A stretch of DNA of 64,000 nucleotides from Acidobacteriota bacterium (GTDB lineage: Bacteria; Acidobacteriota; Blastocatellia; RBC074). The notes beneath the pieces are model-generated. The model did not search any database. It worked only from the letters and a program-made list of their open reading frames with translations, and was not told the DNA's origin. Both the position numbers and the translations under genes were made by a program. Each line of letters opens with the position of its first letter. Position 1 is the stretch's first letter. This document shows, one piece after another, positions 35,382-53,365 of the stretch. The stretch covers positions 372,001 to 436,000 of the forward strand of contig JADJXM010000006.1 of NCBI GenBank assembly GCA_016715865.1. Direction: 5' to 3'.

Positions 35382-37250
35382 ATGTGTGGAATCGTCGGCT
35401 ATGTCGGCCATCAACAAGTTGTCCCGGTGATCATCGAGGGTTTGCGGCGGCTCGAGTATCGCGGATATGACTCCGCCGGCATCGCCGTCGTCAATCGAGA
35501 TGGCGAAATGCATGTCCGCCGCGCAAGCGGCAAGCTACGCAAGCTGGAAGAGGCACTGATGCTGAAACCGCTCGATGGAGATTACGGACTCGGGCATACA
35601 CGATGGGCGACTCACGGCCGTCCGACTGAAGAGAACGCTCATCCGCACCGGTCCAGCAACGGCCGCATATGCGTGGTCCACAACGGCATCATCGAAAACT
35701 ACCTTGAGCTCAAGCGAGACCTGCAAACGCGCGGCCACAATTTTCAATCAGAGACAGACACCGAAGTCATTGCCCACCTGATCGAAGACAAGCTGCGCAC
35801 AGAACCGGAGCTCAGACTGGAAGGCGCATTTCGCTCCATGCTCAGACAGGTTCGGGGTATCTATGCGCTGGTTGCGCTCTCGGCGGACGAACCCGACCGG
35901 CTGATCACGGCCCGTCTCGGACCTCCGATTGTCATCGGGATCGGAGAAGACGAGTATTTCGTCGCTTCCGATATCCCTGCGATTCTTCCCTACACCCGCA
36001 AGGTCTTTTTCCTCGGTGACGATGAGATGGCTGTGCTCAGCCGATCAGCTGGCGTAAAGGTGACGGATATCGACGGCAACGAGATTCATCCCGAGGTTCA
36101 GCATATCAACTGGGATCCGATCCAGGCCGAAAAGAGCGGCTACAAGCATTTCATGCTCAAGGAGATTTACGAGCAGCCGCGCGCCGTTCGCGATACGACT
36201 CAGGGGCGCGTATCGCTGGACACAGGCAAGATATACCTTGACACGATGAAGATCCCTGAAGAGCAATTCCTCCGGTTCACGGACATCAAGATCGCGGCCT
36301 GCGGCACGGCCTGGCACGCCGCACTGGTTGCAAAGTACCTGATCGAAGAGCTGGCGCGCATCCCCGTCGAGGTCGATTACTCTTCAGAATTCCGCTATCG
36401 CAATCCGATTCTCAACTCGACTACATTGATGATGGTCATCTCGCAATCGGGAGAGACGGCCGATTCGATTGCGGCTCTGCGCGAAGCGAAGGATAAGGGC
36501 TGCCGGACGCTTGCGATCTGCAACGTCCAGGGTGCGATGATGACGCGCGAAGCGGACTGCACGATTTACACCCACGCCGGTCCCGAGATCGGAGTCGCAT
36601 CGACCAAGGCCTTCACTTCGCAAATCGTCGCCGCATACATCTTCGCGCTTTACCTTGCTCAACAACGTGAAACACTGGACGAGCCGATGCTCAAATGGCA
36701 CACGCGTCATCTTTCGGAGCTGCCGGTCAAGCTTGAAAAGCTGCTCAACAGTGAAACCGATTACGAAGAGCTCTCGCGGGCGTTCGTGCTCTCGACCGAT
36801 TTCCTCTATCTCGGCCGCGGAATCAACTTCCCGATCGCGCTTGAAGGCGCGCTCAAACTGAAGGAGATCTCCTACATTCACGCCGAAGGCTACGCCGCCG
36901 GCGAGATGAAACACGGACCGAATGCTCTCATCGATTCGCGCCTGCCGGTGGTAGTCATCAACACGCTCGATCCTGAAGACGTCAAATCGCGACTACGTTA
37001 CGAGAAGACCTTATCGAACATTCAGGAAGTTCGTGCGCGGGACGGGATTGTGGTGGCGATAGTGACTGAGGGCGATCTGGACACGCGCGAATCGGCGAGC
37101 TATACGATCGAGGTGCCTCCATCGAGCGAGCTGCTCTCGCCGGTGCTTTCGGTGGCGCCGTTGCAGCTGCTGGCCTATCACGTAGCCGTTCGCCGCGGCT
37201 GCGACGTCGACCAGCCGCGCAATCTGGCCAAGAGCGTGACGGTCGAGTAA
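35382..37250 (+). CDS. glmS: Glutamine-fructose-6-phosphate aminotransferase GlmS
   Basis: A 622-residue enzyme making glucosamine 6-phosphate from fructose 6-phosphate and glutamine, first step of UDP-GlcNAc synthesis. The start is the ATG at 35382 because Cys2 (MCGIVGYVGHQQ) becomes the catalytic N-terminal nucleophile; the 18-residue extension is heptamer-encoded and rejected. The glutaminase domain (1-230, with GLGHTRWATHG) is followed by two SIS isomerase domains (AACGTAWHAAL, ISQSGETADSIAAL) and the C-terminus LAKSVTVE. No glmS ribozyme was recognised in the leader. Confidence 0.98.
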   Translation: MCGIVGYVGHQQVVPVIIEGLRRLEYRGYDSAGIAVVNRDGEMHVRRASGKLRKLEEALMLKPLDGDYGLGHTRWATHGRPTEENAHPHRSSNGRICVVHNGIIENYLELKRDLQTRGHNFQSETDTEVIAHLIEDKLRTEPELRLEGAFRSMLRQVRGIYALVALSADEPDRLITARLGPPIVIGIGEDEYFVASDIPAILPYTRKVFFLGDDEMAVLSRSAGVKVTDIDGNEIHPEVQHINWDPIQAEKSGYKHFMLKEIYEQPRAVRDTTQGRVSLDTGKIYLDTMKIPEEQFLRFTDIKIAACGTAWHAALVAKYLIEELARIPVEVDYSSEFRYRNPILNSTTLMMVISQSGETADSIAALREAKDKGCRTLAICNVQGAMMTREADCTIYTHAGPEIGVASTKAFTSQIVAAYIFALYLAQQRETLDEPMLKWHTRHLSELPVKLEKLLNSETDYEELSRAFVLSTDFLYLGRGINFPIALEGALKLKEISYIHAEGYAAGEMKHGPNALIDSRLPVVVINTLDPEDVKSRLRYEKTLSNIQEVRARDGIVVAIVTEGDLDTRESASYTIEVPPSSELLSPVLSVAPLQLLAYHVAVRRGCDVDQPRNLAKSVTVE

Positions 37251-37264
37251 GAAAAGGGCACCGA

Positions 37265-38251
37265 TCACGACACTCCTCTACAACTCGACATCAATTTAAG
37301 CAAGCCGACGAGCAGACCGGTTTCAATCTCATCGTTCGACAGTGATACGGCAGGGATCGAGACCTGCTCAAAGGCGAACCGCCAGGCTTCATTGAGCGCG
37401 CCACCGCCTGTTATGGCAACTGTGGAATCATCTCTCAACACATCATTCTTCATCAGAGAATCGATTTCAGACGAGACGAAGGCGCCGATCAGAAACGATA
37501 ACCGCTGTTCGGACGTTCCGCATTGTGACTGTTCGAGCAGCCGGACGCAGAAGAGAGCGCGCGCGAGCCCGGCCTGGCGCTGTTCGCGCATTCCCGCATC
37601 GAGCCATTCATGATCTATCGATTCGGGCCGGCGGTTTGGAACTGCGCTCGCCAGGATTGTCTGAGTCTGAGCGGCGTGAATCAGCTCGCCTGCGAGCGAT
37701 GTCACGCTGGCAGCGACGCGGCCGGCGCGATCTATGCTGATCGCTTTCCAGTGTGAGCCGAGATTGAGAACCGCGCCCGGCGGCTGAACGAGACCGTTCT
37801 CAATCAGACCGATACAGAGCGTCTCTTCGCCGCGCATGAGATCGGTGCCTGCTACGCTACTCAGATCGCATGGTTTGTAGCCGGTGCGGACTCCGGGGAC
37901 GAGCATGACCGGCAGGTCAGTGATCTCTGGAAATGAATGTGACTGGATATTGCCGGCGAGTTCATCGACGCCTGCCGGAGCCGGAACGTGCGGCACATCG
38001 GCCAGGCCGAGCGATGAAGTGATCATGCCGGCTGCGATTACTGCGATGGGCCGGTTCCCGGATTTTTGACGGACTTCTGATATCAGGTTGCGAAGCGCTG
38101 AGTGCAATCTCGCGGGTGAACCATCCTTCGCCGTATCGCGGACTCCGACTGCGGCCTCGGCACGCGCATGAATTCTCTCACCCTCGGTCAGCCAGGCGCG
38201 TGTGTTGGTCGTCCCCGCATCGATGCAGATCAGGCATTCGTTATCTGGCAT
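37265..38251 (-). CDS. dgoK: 2-dehydro-3-deoxygalactonokinase DgoK
   Basis: A 328-residue kinase phosphorylating 2-keto-3-deoxygalactonate. The N-terminal phosphate loop is CIDAGTTNTRAWL; RGEETLCIGLI and VLNLGSHWKAISID are typical of DgoK. The start is the ATG at 38251, inside the last codons of the aldolase gene (11-bp overlap), so the two are translationally coupled. The product is cleaved by that aldolase to pyruvate and glyceraldehyde 3-phosphate. This pair forms the lower half of galactonate catabolism (De Ley-Doudoroff type). Confidence 0.93.
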   Translation of the reverse strand: MPDNECLICIDAGTTNTRAWLTEGERIHARAEAAVGVRDTAKDGSPARLHSALRNLISEVRQKSGNRPIAVIAAGMITSSLGLADVPHVPAPAGVDELAGNIQSHSFPEITDLPVMLVPGVRTGYKPCDLSSVAGTDLMRGEETLCIGLIENGLVQPPGAVLNLGSHWKAISIDRAGRVAASVTSLAGELIHAAQTQTILASAVPNRRPESIDHEWLDAGMREQRQAGLARALFCVRLLEQSQCGTSEQRLSFLIGAFVSSEIDSLMKNDVLRDDSTVAITGGGALNEAWRFAFEQVSIPAVSLSNDEIETGLLVGLLKLMSSCRGVS

Positions 38252-38876
38252 TCGCGGCCTCAGCGTATTCCAGAGCGCGGCGGCGCAACGGTTCCAGGTC
38301 ATCCCCGTTCCATAGTTCCCTGTTCAGAAGTTCAGACCCGACGCCGACAGCCCAGGCGCCGGCGGCGAAATATTCACGGGCTTTTTCCGGAGTAACTCCA
38401 CCGGTCGGCGCCAGTTTGATATCACCAAGCGGAGCGCGGACGGCTTTGACATAAGCCGGTCCGAGCGTATTTGCGGGAAAGATCTTGATCGCATCGGCTC
38501 CTGCCTCGAGAGCCTCGACGATTTCCGATGGAGTGTAACAGCCCGGCAGAGAGAACATGCCGAGACGCCTGGTTTCAACGATCACCTTCACATCGCGGTT
38601 CGGCGAGACGATGAATCGCGCTCCGTTGGCCTCTGCCCGCCGTACATCATCGACACTCATCACGGTTCCTGCCCCGACGGCGATTCGCGAACCGAAACTC
38701 AGTGACAGCTTGTGAATCGATTCGAGCGCGTGAGGCGAATTGAGAGTCACCTCGACGGCCCTGATTCCGACATCGATGAGGACCGAAACGATCTCCGCCT
38801 CACGACCGTCGAAGTCTCCGCGCAGGATGGCGATGACACGCCCTTTCTCGAGATGTTGAATGACCTGCTCGCTCAT
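38241..38876 (-). CDS. dgoA: 2-dehydro-3-deoxy-6-phosphogalactonate/gluconate aldolase
   Basis: A 211-residue class I aldolase of the KDPG/KDPGal family. The Schiff-base lysine is in DAIKIFPANTLGP, the catalytic glutamate in AVEVTLNSPHAL, and the phosphate loop in LAPTGGVTPE. The LNSPHAL form resembles DgoA rather than Eda, and the coupling to dgoK supports the phosphogalactonate substrate, but KDPG activity cannot be excluded. The ATG at 38876 has AAAGAGG upstream. Confidence 0.92.
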   Translation of the reverse strand: MSEQVIQHLEKGRVIAILRGDFDGREAEIVSVLIDVGIRAVEVTLNSPHALESIHKLSLSFGSRIAVGAGTVMSVDDVRRAEANGARFIVSPNRDVKVIVETRRLGMFSLPGCYTPSEIVEALEAGADAIKIFPANTLGPAYVKAVRAPLGDIKLAPTGGVTPEKAREYFAAGAWAVGVGSELLNRELWNGDDLEPLRRRALEYAEAANAR

Positions 38877-38896
38877 CGCCTCTTTCCACTTTCTAC

Positions 38897-39826
38897 TTAC
38901 ATCCACTCCTTCAACTTAACCACATCCTTTTTCATAGCTCTGATCACATCAGTCTTATCGACTGTGATCGATTTTGCGCCCTTATCGGCTCCGCCGAGAG
39001 GGTATTCAAAATGCATCTGCACAGGACCATTGAATCTCGCCTGCCTGACCATGCCGAAGAATTTTCTGAAGTTGACCATGCCATCGCCAAGCGGACACCA
39101 GTTCGGCCGCCATTCACCCCTTGAATTGCGCGCCCAGACGAAATCCTTGATCGCGATGCCGCGCATCATCGGAGCCAGTAACTGGACGCTCCGCACCCAG
39201 TCTCCGAGCCCTCCCTCGACGGTCGCGTGACCGATATCGAGATTGACCGCAACACGCTCCGGGTCCTGATCCTTGAGAATCAGCCACAGATCCCAGAACG
39301 AAGCACCTACCTCGGAACCTGAATGCGTATGGTACATCGCACAGACGTCATATTTGCGGTTGAGTTCTGACAGGCGTTCGACACGGCGTTTCAGTTCATC
39401 CAGCTGAGGCGGAATGGGCCGATTGTCGTCGTATCTCAACCCGCCCCAGCGATAATACCTGACGCCGACCGACTTCATGGCTCTGAGCATGGACTCCGTG
39501 TGCGGTGAATCCGCGTCAACGATTCCCGCAGTAACCATGGTCAGTTCAAGCCCGGCCCGTCGAATCGCCTCGGCGGCTTTGGGCAAATCCACCTCGGCCC
39601 GCTCAGGTTCGACATGGCCGCCTTTGCGAAGAGTCAGATCCACGCCGTCAAATCCGATCTCCCGGGCGGCCTGAGCCATCCCGTCCCAGTCGAGGAAATG
39701 CAGGTGCTTGGAAAAGATGCTGAGTTTGAGTGAAATAGTCTCATCCCGTCTTATTGGGAATACGGATGAGGTTAATCCTGCGGCCATCGTGGCCTGCAAG
39801 AAGTCTCTGCGGGATACCTGGTCCAT
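38897..39826 (-). CDS. Tat-exported sugar isomerase/epimerase (AP endonuclease 2 fold)
   Basis: A 309-residue xylose-isomerase-like TIM-barrel protein. The N-terminus MDQVSRRDFLQATMAAGLTS is a clear twin-arginine signal, so it is probably exported folded by the Tat system. Metal-binding residues of the fold appear in AMYHTHSGSEVGASF, VAVNLDIGHATVEGG and MHFEYPLGGAD. The reaction is unknown; related proteins isomerise or epimerise sugars or inositols. AGGAAGGG precedes the ATG at 39826. It lies 20 bp upstream of dgoA in the carbohydrate run. Confidence 0.88.
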   Translation of the reverse strand: MDQVSRRDFLQATMAAGLTSSVFPIRRDETISLKLSIFSKHLHFLDWDGMAQAAREIGFDGVDLTLRKGGHVEPERAEVDLPKAAEAIRRAGLELTMVTAGIVDADSPHTESMLRAMKSVGVRYYRWGGLRYDDNRPIPPQLDELKRRVERLSELNRKYDVCAMYHTHSGSEVGASFWDLWLILKDQDPERVAVNLDIGHATVEGGLGDWVRSVQLLAPMMRGIAIKDFVWARNSRGEWRPNWCPLGDGMVNFRKFFGMVRQARFNGPVQMHFEYPLGGADKGAKSITVDKTDVIRAMKKDVVKLKEWM

Positions 39827-39890
39827 AATTTGCCCTTCCTGAAAAAGTCAGCCTTGTATTACAGGAGGTTTATCGGCCGCGGGCTTAACT

Positions 39891-41390
<1,500 letters not shown>

Positions 41391-41410
41391 GATGATTCCT
41401 CCAAAGATAG

Positions 41411-41490
41411 AGTGGAAAGTAAAAAGTAGAAAGCGGAGACCAATAAACACTGTCCCATGCATTAAATGTCACTTTTTACTTTATTACTTA
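41411..41490. repeat. TAGAAAG heptamer pair interrupted by a MITE
   Basis: Left arm 41411-41433, right arm 41470-41490, between the esterase and the TonB receptor. The right arm is split by the insertion at 41491-41873, as shown by TACTTA on both sides. Confidence 0.75.
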
Positions 41491-41873
41491 ACTGATGTTA
41501 CGCAGAAGAGTCCTTTAAAATCGATTTGACAAATTTTGGGGTTTCTCAAGCATATTCTTCTGTGAGCCTGCAACGCAGGCGAAAGAATAGAGCCCGGGGT
41601 GGAGCGAGGCCGCCAGGCCGAGCGAAGCCCGGGGGTCCCGTTCCACCAAAACTGGCAAGCCCACGAAGTGGGCGATAGCCTGAGCGGAAGAGTCAGGCGT
41701 CATCGAGAAATCTGCCGCCCATTTCATGGGCTTGTTGAAATGATGATACCAATACCCGGGGTTTCGCTCGGCCTGGCGGCCTCGCTCCGCCCCGGGCTCT
41801 ATTCTGCCCACCCGCTTCGCGGGTTCAGGACAAGTCAAGCAATTTCCGATCATTGTCTCTGCGTAACATCAGT
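41491..41873. mobile_element. MITE-like element, copy 1 (383 bp)
   Basis: Terminal inverted repeats of 16 bp, ACTGATGTTACGCAGA (41491-41506) and its exact complement (41858-41873), flanked by TACTTA direct repeats (41485-41490 and 41874-41879) that look like a 6-bp target-site duplication. The interior has no gene; it holds a palindrome with arms of about 50 bp (41585-41634 and 41755-41804). The right duplication overlaps the stop codon of the TonB receptor gene. A second element with the same ends lies at 63821-63974. Confidence 0.85.
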
Positions 41874-41876
41874 TAC

Positions 41877-45227
<3,351 letters not shown>

Positions 45228-45350
45228 CGCTCCTCCGAGTAAATTTTCAGCTTGTTGGTGGGATTTCAAGAGAGAAATCTACGGGCTCTCCCTTAGGCCC
45301 TCGTTATGCAGAACTTAAATCTTTGATAAGAAGCACAAAAGAACGGCGTC

Positions 45351-45363
45351 TTGTCCCGGACAA
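45351..45363. promoter_or_regulatory. 13-bp palindrome upstream of the TonB receptor
   Basis: TTGTCCCGGACAA is a perfect palindrome about 125 bp upstream of the receptor start and could be an operator. No regulator is known and the match could be chance. Confidence 0.35.
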
Positions 45364-45430
45364 TATCATAATTATTGATGAAAACGTGAGTTGTCTTATA
45401 CAACTAAGGTAGTAAAAAGAAAAGCACTAT

Positions 45431-46387
45431 TCAGTACCGAACCTCATTCGCTGCCGGGACGACGCCATCCCATATTTTTATAACCGAGGCTTCCTGGATA
45501 AGCATCAGTCGAGGAGTCTTCCCACGCTCAAACAGTCGCATGAAATCGTCATACGAGATGCGTCCGATCGGAAACTCCGCTTTGAATTTCCCCTTGAACC
45601 AATCTATCTCCTTATCACTGTTCGAACAGAGGGCGACAATCCTGAATCCGGCGTTGGATGAAGCAATAAGTCGATTGACCTCCGGGACGCTCTGCTGGCA
45701 GTGAGTACAGCCAGTATCCATGAGCATGACGAGGTACTTTCCGCGCTGCAGGTCGAAATCGATTCCTGAAACGGCGACTCCGGCAAACTGTCTTTTTCCG
45801 GATGACTGTGCCTGCAGACGAACTATCGGATCAGCCGACTGGCGTGCGCTGTTGCTGGCCAGGGCGGTCACCGATATGCCGATCAGTATCGAAGCCAAGA
45901 CCGCACCAAGGCGCCAGCGTGCGAACCGTAAAGGCTCATGGCGGCTCAGGAGCCATGCGCAGACGATGGCAATAAGCATGCCGGCATCTTCGAGAAATGC
46001 CTCGGCCGGCGTCCGTTTGACCCATGATCCGAAGCATCCGCAATCTTCGGTTGCCCCGGTTACCCATGCCCATCCGACCGCGGCCAGGAAAAGCAGAACC
46101 AGCACGATCGCCGCCGGCACGGCGATCCTTCTTTTGTATCCGACGATAAGAGCTGTCCCGAGAGCACACTCGACGACGATCATCACCCAGGCGATTACCG
46201 TCACCAGCGCCGGATGAGTGATGATCTTGTAATCGGAGATCTGCTGATTGAAATCCATTGGCGCCCAGGCTTTCAATAAACCGGCCAGCAGCAGTATCAC
46301 GCCAATGAGGGTTTCGAGAATGCGCGCGATGATAAGTCGCCAATCCGTCGTTCGCTGATCAACCTGCAGGTGCATCGGATTTTCCAT
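45431..46387 (-). CDS. MauE/DoxX-like membrane protein fused to thioredoxin-like domain
   Basis: A 318-residue fusion. The N-terminal half has four membrane helices of the MauE/DoxX type (about 15-185) with the characteristic EDCGCFGSWVKR. The C-terminal half (about 205-318) is a thioredoxin-like domain facing the periplasm with the redox motif MDTGCTHCQQS. It probably moves reducing equivalents across the membrane, as MauE-thioredoxin pairs do in methylamine dehydrogenase maturation and other disulfide relays. GGAGAG precedes the ATG at 46387. It is divergent from the cytochrome c/copper protein, a possible redox partner. Confidence 0.87.
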   Translation of the reverse strand: MENPMHLQVDQRTTDWRLIIARILETLIGVILLLAGLLKAWAPMDFNQQISDYKIITHPALVTVIAWVMIVVECALGTALIVGYKRRIAVPAAIVLVLLFLAAVGWAWVTGATEDCGCFGSWVKRTPAEAFLEDAGMLIAIVCAWLLSRHEPLRFARWRLGAVLASILIGISVTALASNSARQSADPIVRLQAQSSGKRQFAGVAVSGIDFDLQRGKYLVMLMDTGCTHCQQSVPEVNRLIASSNAGFRIVALCSNSDKEIDWFKGKFKAEFPIGRISYDDFMRLFERGKTPRLMLIQEASVIKIWDGVVPAANEVRY

Positions 46388-46749
46388 TCATTCTCTCCGG
46401 GATTTTTACGATTTTTACTTCCTATATGATGGCAATGCACTTACCATAACTCTTCGCAGTTGAGTATCACCAACAATCATCCCATACTTATATCTGAAAT
46501 CACGACAATAATTTCGGGGAGTCCCTCACCGTAAGTGGAATAATTGGATGGCTCATTATTCCCCCACTATTTTCAATGAACTTGTTGGCGAGCCGCCAGA
46601 TGATATGCTATAATATCCAACTAACCGGTCGGTAGGCAGCATTACTCGGGGACATGCAAAATAGACCGGTTTCAGTTATTTTTTCTGTGGTGATCGATAA
46701 TCGGTTGCCACAATGATTACGACTACTCACGAGCATCGGGAGGTTAAGA
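46388..46749. other. Divergent intergenic region
   Basis: A 362-bp gap between the MauE fusion and the cytochrome gene with no supported open frame. It is AT-rich for the window and holds the promoter at 46585-46614. No heptamer array is present. Confidence 0.6.
46585..46614 (+). promoter_or_regulatory. Candidate promoter of the cytochrome c/copper protein
   Basis: A consensus TATAAT at 46609-46614 is preceded after 18 bp by a partial -35, TTGGCG (46585-46590). The start codon lies 135 bp downstream, so the leader would be long. Confidence 0.5.
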
Positions 46750-48018
<1,269 letters not shown>

Positions 48019-48021
48019 GAA

Positions 48022-49820
<1,799 letters not shown>

Positions 49821-49884
49821 ACGTTTGACGGGATTTCGGAGTCAGCTGCGGTTGTTCCACGCAGCCTGCACAGACAGAGGTTAT

Positions 49885-50220
<336 letters not shown>

Positions 50221-50357
50221 CTCTATCTTTCCTCTCTGATCGATCGCAAGGATTGGGGCTTTGTCCTGAATATGAAGTCATTCAGAATTATACAGCAATT
50301 TTAAGCTGCGAGGAGAAACACTCGATCCGCCGGGACCTGCAAAAAATAATCGTCGGA

Positions 50358-51232
<875 letters not shown>

Positions 51233-51236
<4 letters not shown>

Positions 51237-52177
51237 GCCACGAAAATGAAGGTGTTCCGCCCGCCGACCACATCCGAAAAGTCCTTATTATAGGTGATCT
51301 CGATTTTACGAAACTGCCTGATCACATCGGCCATCTCGCCGGCGGAAATGAACCCGTCCTCGGTATGGCTGATGGCCCATTTCGGAATATGTTTGGCGCG
51401 GAGCAGGAAATTGCTGACGAGTTGCAGATAATGCTCCTTGGACATGACGTCGTCACCAAGGCGACCGCGCTGGCCGGCGATCAGCATATCCCATGCATCT
51501 TCGCTTCCGCGTACCCAGGTTTCACGCCAGCCGACAATGCCATGACGCAATCCCGACAAACCTTCCGGACGTGGAAAGCGTGCGAACATGAGGTCTGAGC
51601 GGGCGCCGCGAATGAATTCGTGCGCATCGCGATTGACGCTGTAATTCGCCTGATCATTATTAATGATATTCCACTGACAGCTCCACAAATTGATGAAGAC
51701 CTCTGATAGAGGCCGCCGCAGATCGATCGTTCGAGCGTCGAAAGAGAAGGCGTAATCGAGCGTTCGCAGGACGTGCATCGCAGCCAGCGCCCGGCGATAT
51801 TCATTTTCGATCTGCTGAATGTTGAGCCAGAGATTATCGAACCAGACGACATCGATATCAGAGATCTGCGGATGCTCGGTCAGGCGGCCAAGCGCCTGAT
51901 TGTTGAGGCGACGACGTGGTACATAGGCCTCGCTCAGTGCGAACGAGACATCCTCTTCCGTCAGCGTCTCACCCTGATTTTCGACCAGCGCGCGCGAAAC
52001 AGACCAGGCCCACTGGCAGATGTCGTTCGAGAGTACCTGTTTACCCCAGAACTTGAGGTACCAGTCGAGGTCCGGCTGCCCGGAAAAAGGGATGGCGATC
52101 GTTTGATATTTGAGGCGGCGAAGCACGCTCAGCTCAAAGCCCAGCCACCTGCGATTAATTGTATTATTTGAAAGCAT
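51233..52177 (-). CDS. Degenerate D12-class adenine methyltransferase-like protein
   Basis: A 314-residue protein of uncertain function. The N-terminal IPFSGQPDLDWYLKFWGKQV then SND (29-52) resembles the SAM motif region of D12-class (COG3392-like) DNA adenine methylases, and WAISHTEDGFISAGEM (267-282) resembles their C-terminal S/N-x-E-G-hydrophobic segment. At the expected DPPY position it reads DLMFARFPRP (195-204), so the catalytic motif is missing. A phage-type or repair role is unlikely given the signalling neighbours. It may bind SAM, DNA or a partner as a pseudoenzyme. It overlaps the histidine kinase start by 4 bp. Homology is inferred by eye. Confidence 0.75.
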
Positions 52178-52198
52178 ATGCGATTTGTTCAGCTGATT

Positions 52199-53152
52199 TC
52201 AGCCTTCGTTCCTGTCGGGCGCAGGTTGTTCCGGCAGCGTCTCACCCGTCTCCGGAACGGGCTCGGCCTCAAATGATTGACTGACCCGTTCATTTTCCTC
52301 GGACGCTTCAGGGGGGGTCTGCGTTTGCGGATCCGATTCGACCAGTTGAGCCGTCTCCGCAGGTTGTCTAACGGCGATGTCGAACTCAGGTTCAAGCATC
52401 TCCTTGACTTTTTCAGCCGGCTGCTGGATTGCTTCGGACGGCTCGTCCGCGGCTTCATGCGGGACAACCGCGGTCTGCAGACCTTCGGGCGTCAGAATGG
52501 TGAAGGTATCGGCGCCAGGAATGATCGCTTCGGGTTCCCTGCGACGCTCGTTGCGCTCTTCCTGATGCATGATCAGAAAGATGCGGACCAGATTCGGGTC
52601 CATTTCAAGCCCGGCCCGATCGGTAATCATCTGAACAGCCTCGTCTTCATCGAATGCAGGGCGATGAGGGCGATTCGAACGAAGCGCAAACCAGGTGTCG
52701 ACGAGCCGCAGGATTCTCGCGCCGATCGGGATCGAATCGCCCGTCAGGCTGTCCGGATAGCCGAGACCGTTCCACCATTCGTGATGCCAGCGTATGAGAA
52801 GCTGCGAATGACGAGGTAAGCCGATCTCGGCCGCCGCCTGCTCTCCAAGTATTGGATGGCGCCACAAATCGAGAGTCTCCTCCCAGGTGATGGCATCGGG
52901 GCGCAGCAGATAATTGCGCTTCATGGCGCGTTCTCCCAGATCATGCGCGAGCGCCGCGTATTTGAGCGCAGTCAGATCGCTGCCATGCAACCCCATCTGT
53001 ATGGCCAGCTTCTCAGCCATGACAGCCATGACGATGGCGTGTGGTTCGCTGTACCCTTCAATTCGATCTATCTCCATCGCGATCCCGAGCAGCCGGTCAC
53101 CGAGTTTTTTCTCCGACTCGGTGAAATTCAGGAGCGCACGTTGTGCTTGCAT
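52199..53152 (-). CDS. HD-GYP-like domain protein
   Basis: A 317-residue protein from the ATG at 53152 (GAGGAGG about 8 bp upstream). The N-terminal 200 residues are an HD-GYP-like domain: EPHAIVMAVMAEKLA, YAALAHDLGERAM with the HD pair, HHEWWNGLGYPDSL with the HHE and GYP signature in slightly altered form, and ILRLVDTWFAL. HD-GYP enzymes hydrolyse cyclic di-GMP; the altered spacing makes activity possible but unproven. The last 110 residues are acidic, Pro/Glu-rich and likely disordered. It leads the signalling run. Confidence 0.87.
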   Translation of the reverse strand: MQAQRALLNFTESEKKLGDRLLGIAMEIDRIEGYSEPHAIVMAVMAEKLAIQMGLHGSDLTALKYAALAHDLGERAMKRNYLLRPDAITWEETLDLWRHPILGEQAAAEIGLPRHSQLLIRWHHEWWNGLGYPDSLTGDSIPIGARILRLVDTWFALRSNRPHRPAFDEDEAVQMITDRAGLEMDPNLVRIFLIMHQEERNERRREPEAIIPGADTFTILTPEGLQTAVVPHEAADEPSEAIQQPAEKVKEMLEPEFDIAVRQPAETAQLVESDPQTQTPPEASEENERVSQSFEAEPVPETGETLPEQPAPDRNEG

Positions 53153-53184
53153 CAACAAATCCTCCTCTATACAGGTGACCGTCT

Positions 53185-53213
53185 TTTGTAGGCGTTGAGC
53201 GGCGAAAAATCAA
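53185..53213 (-). promoter_or_regulatory. Candidate promoter of the signalling cluster
   Basis: On the minus strand TTGATT (53213-53208) and TACAAA (53190-53185) are separated by 17 bp, about 33 bp upstream of the HD-GYP gene. A reasonable sigma70 match. Confidence 0.45.
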
Positions 53214-53365
53214 GCTTCGACGTAATGACTTCATCATCCAGGCAAATTTCTATTCTCATCGATTTACAGGGCCGGGGCCCGGTATTTCATTGATCATCGG
53301 CCAAAGAAGGCTCAGAATCTGTTCACGCAAAATCATAACAACATTTGAAAGGCAAGGAATCATCG

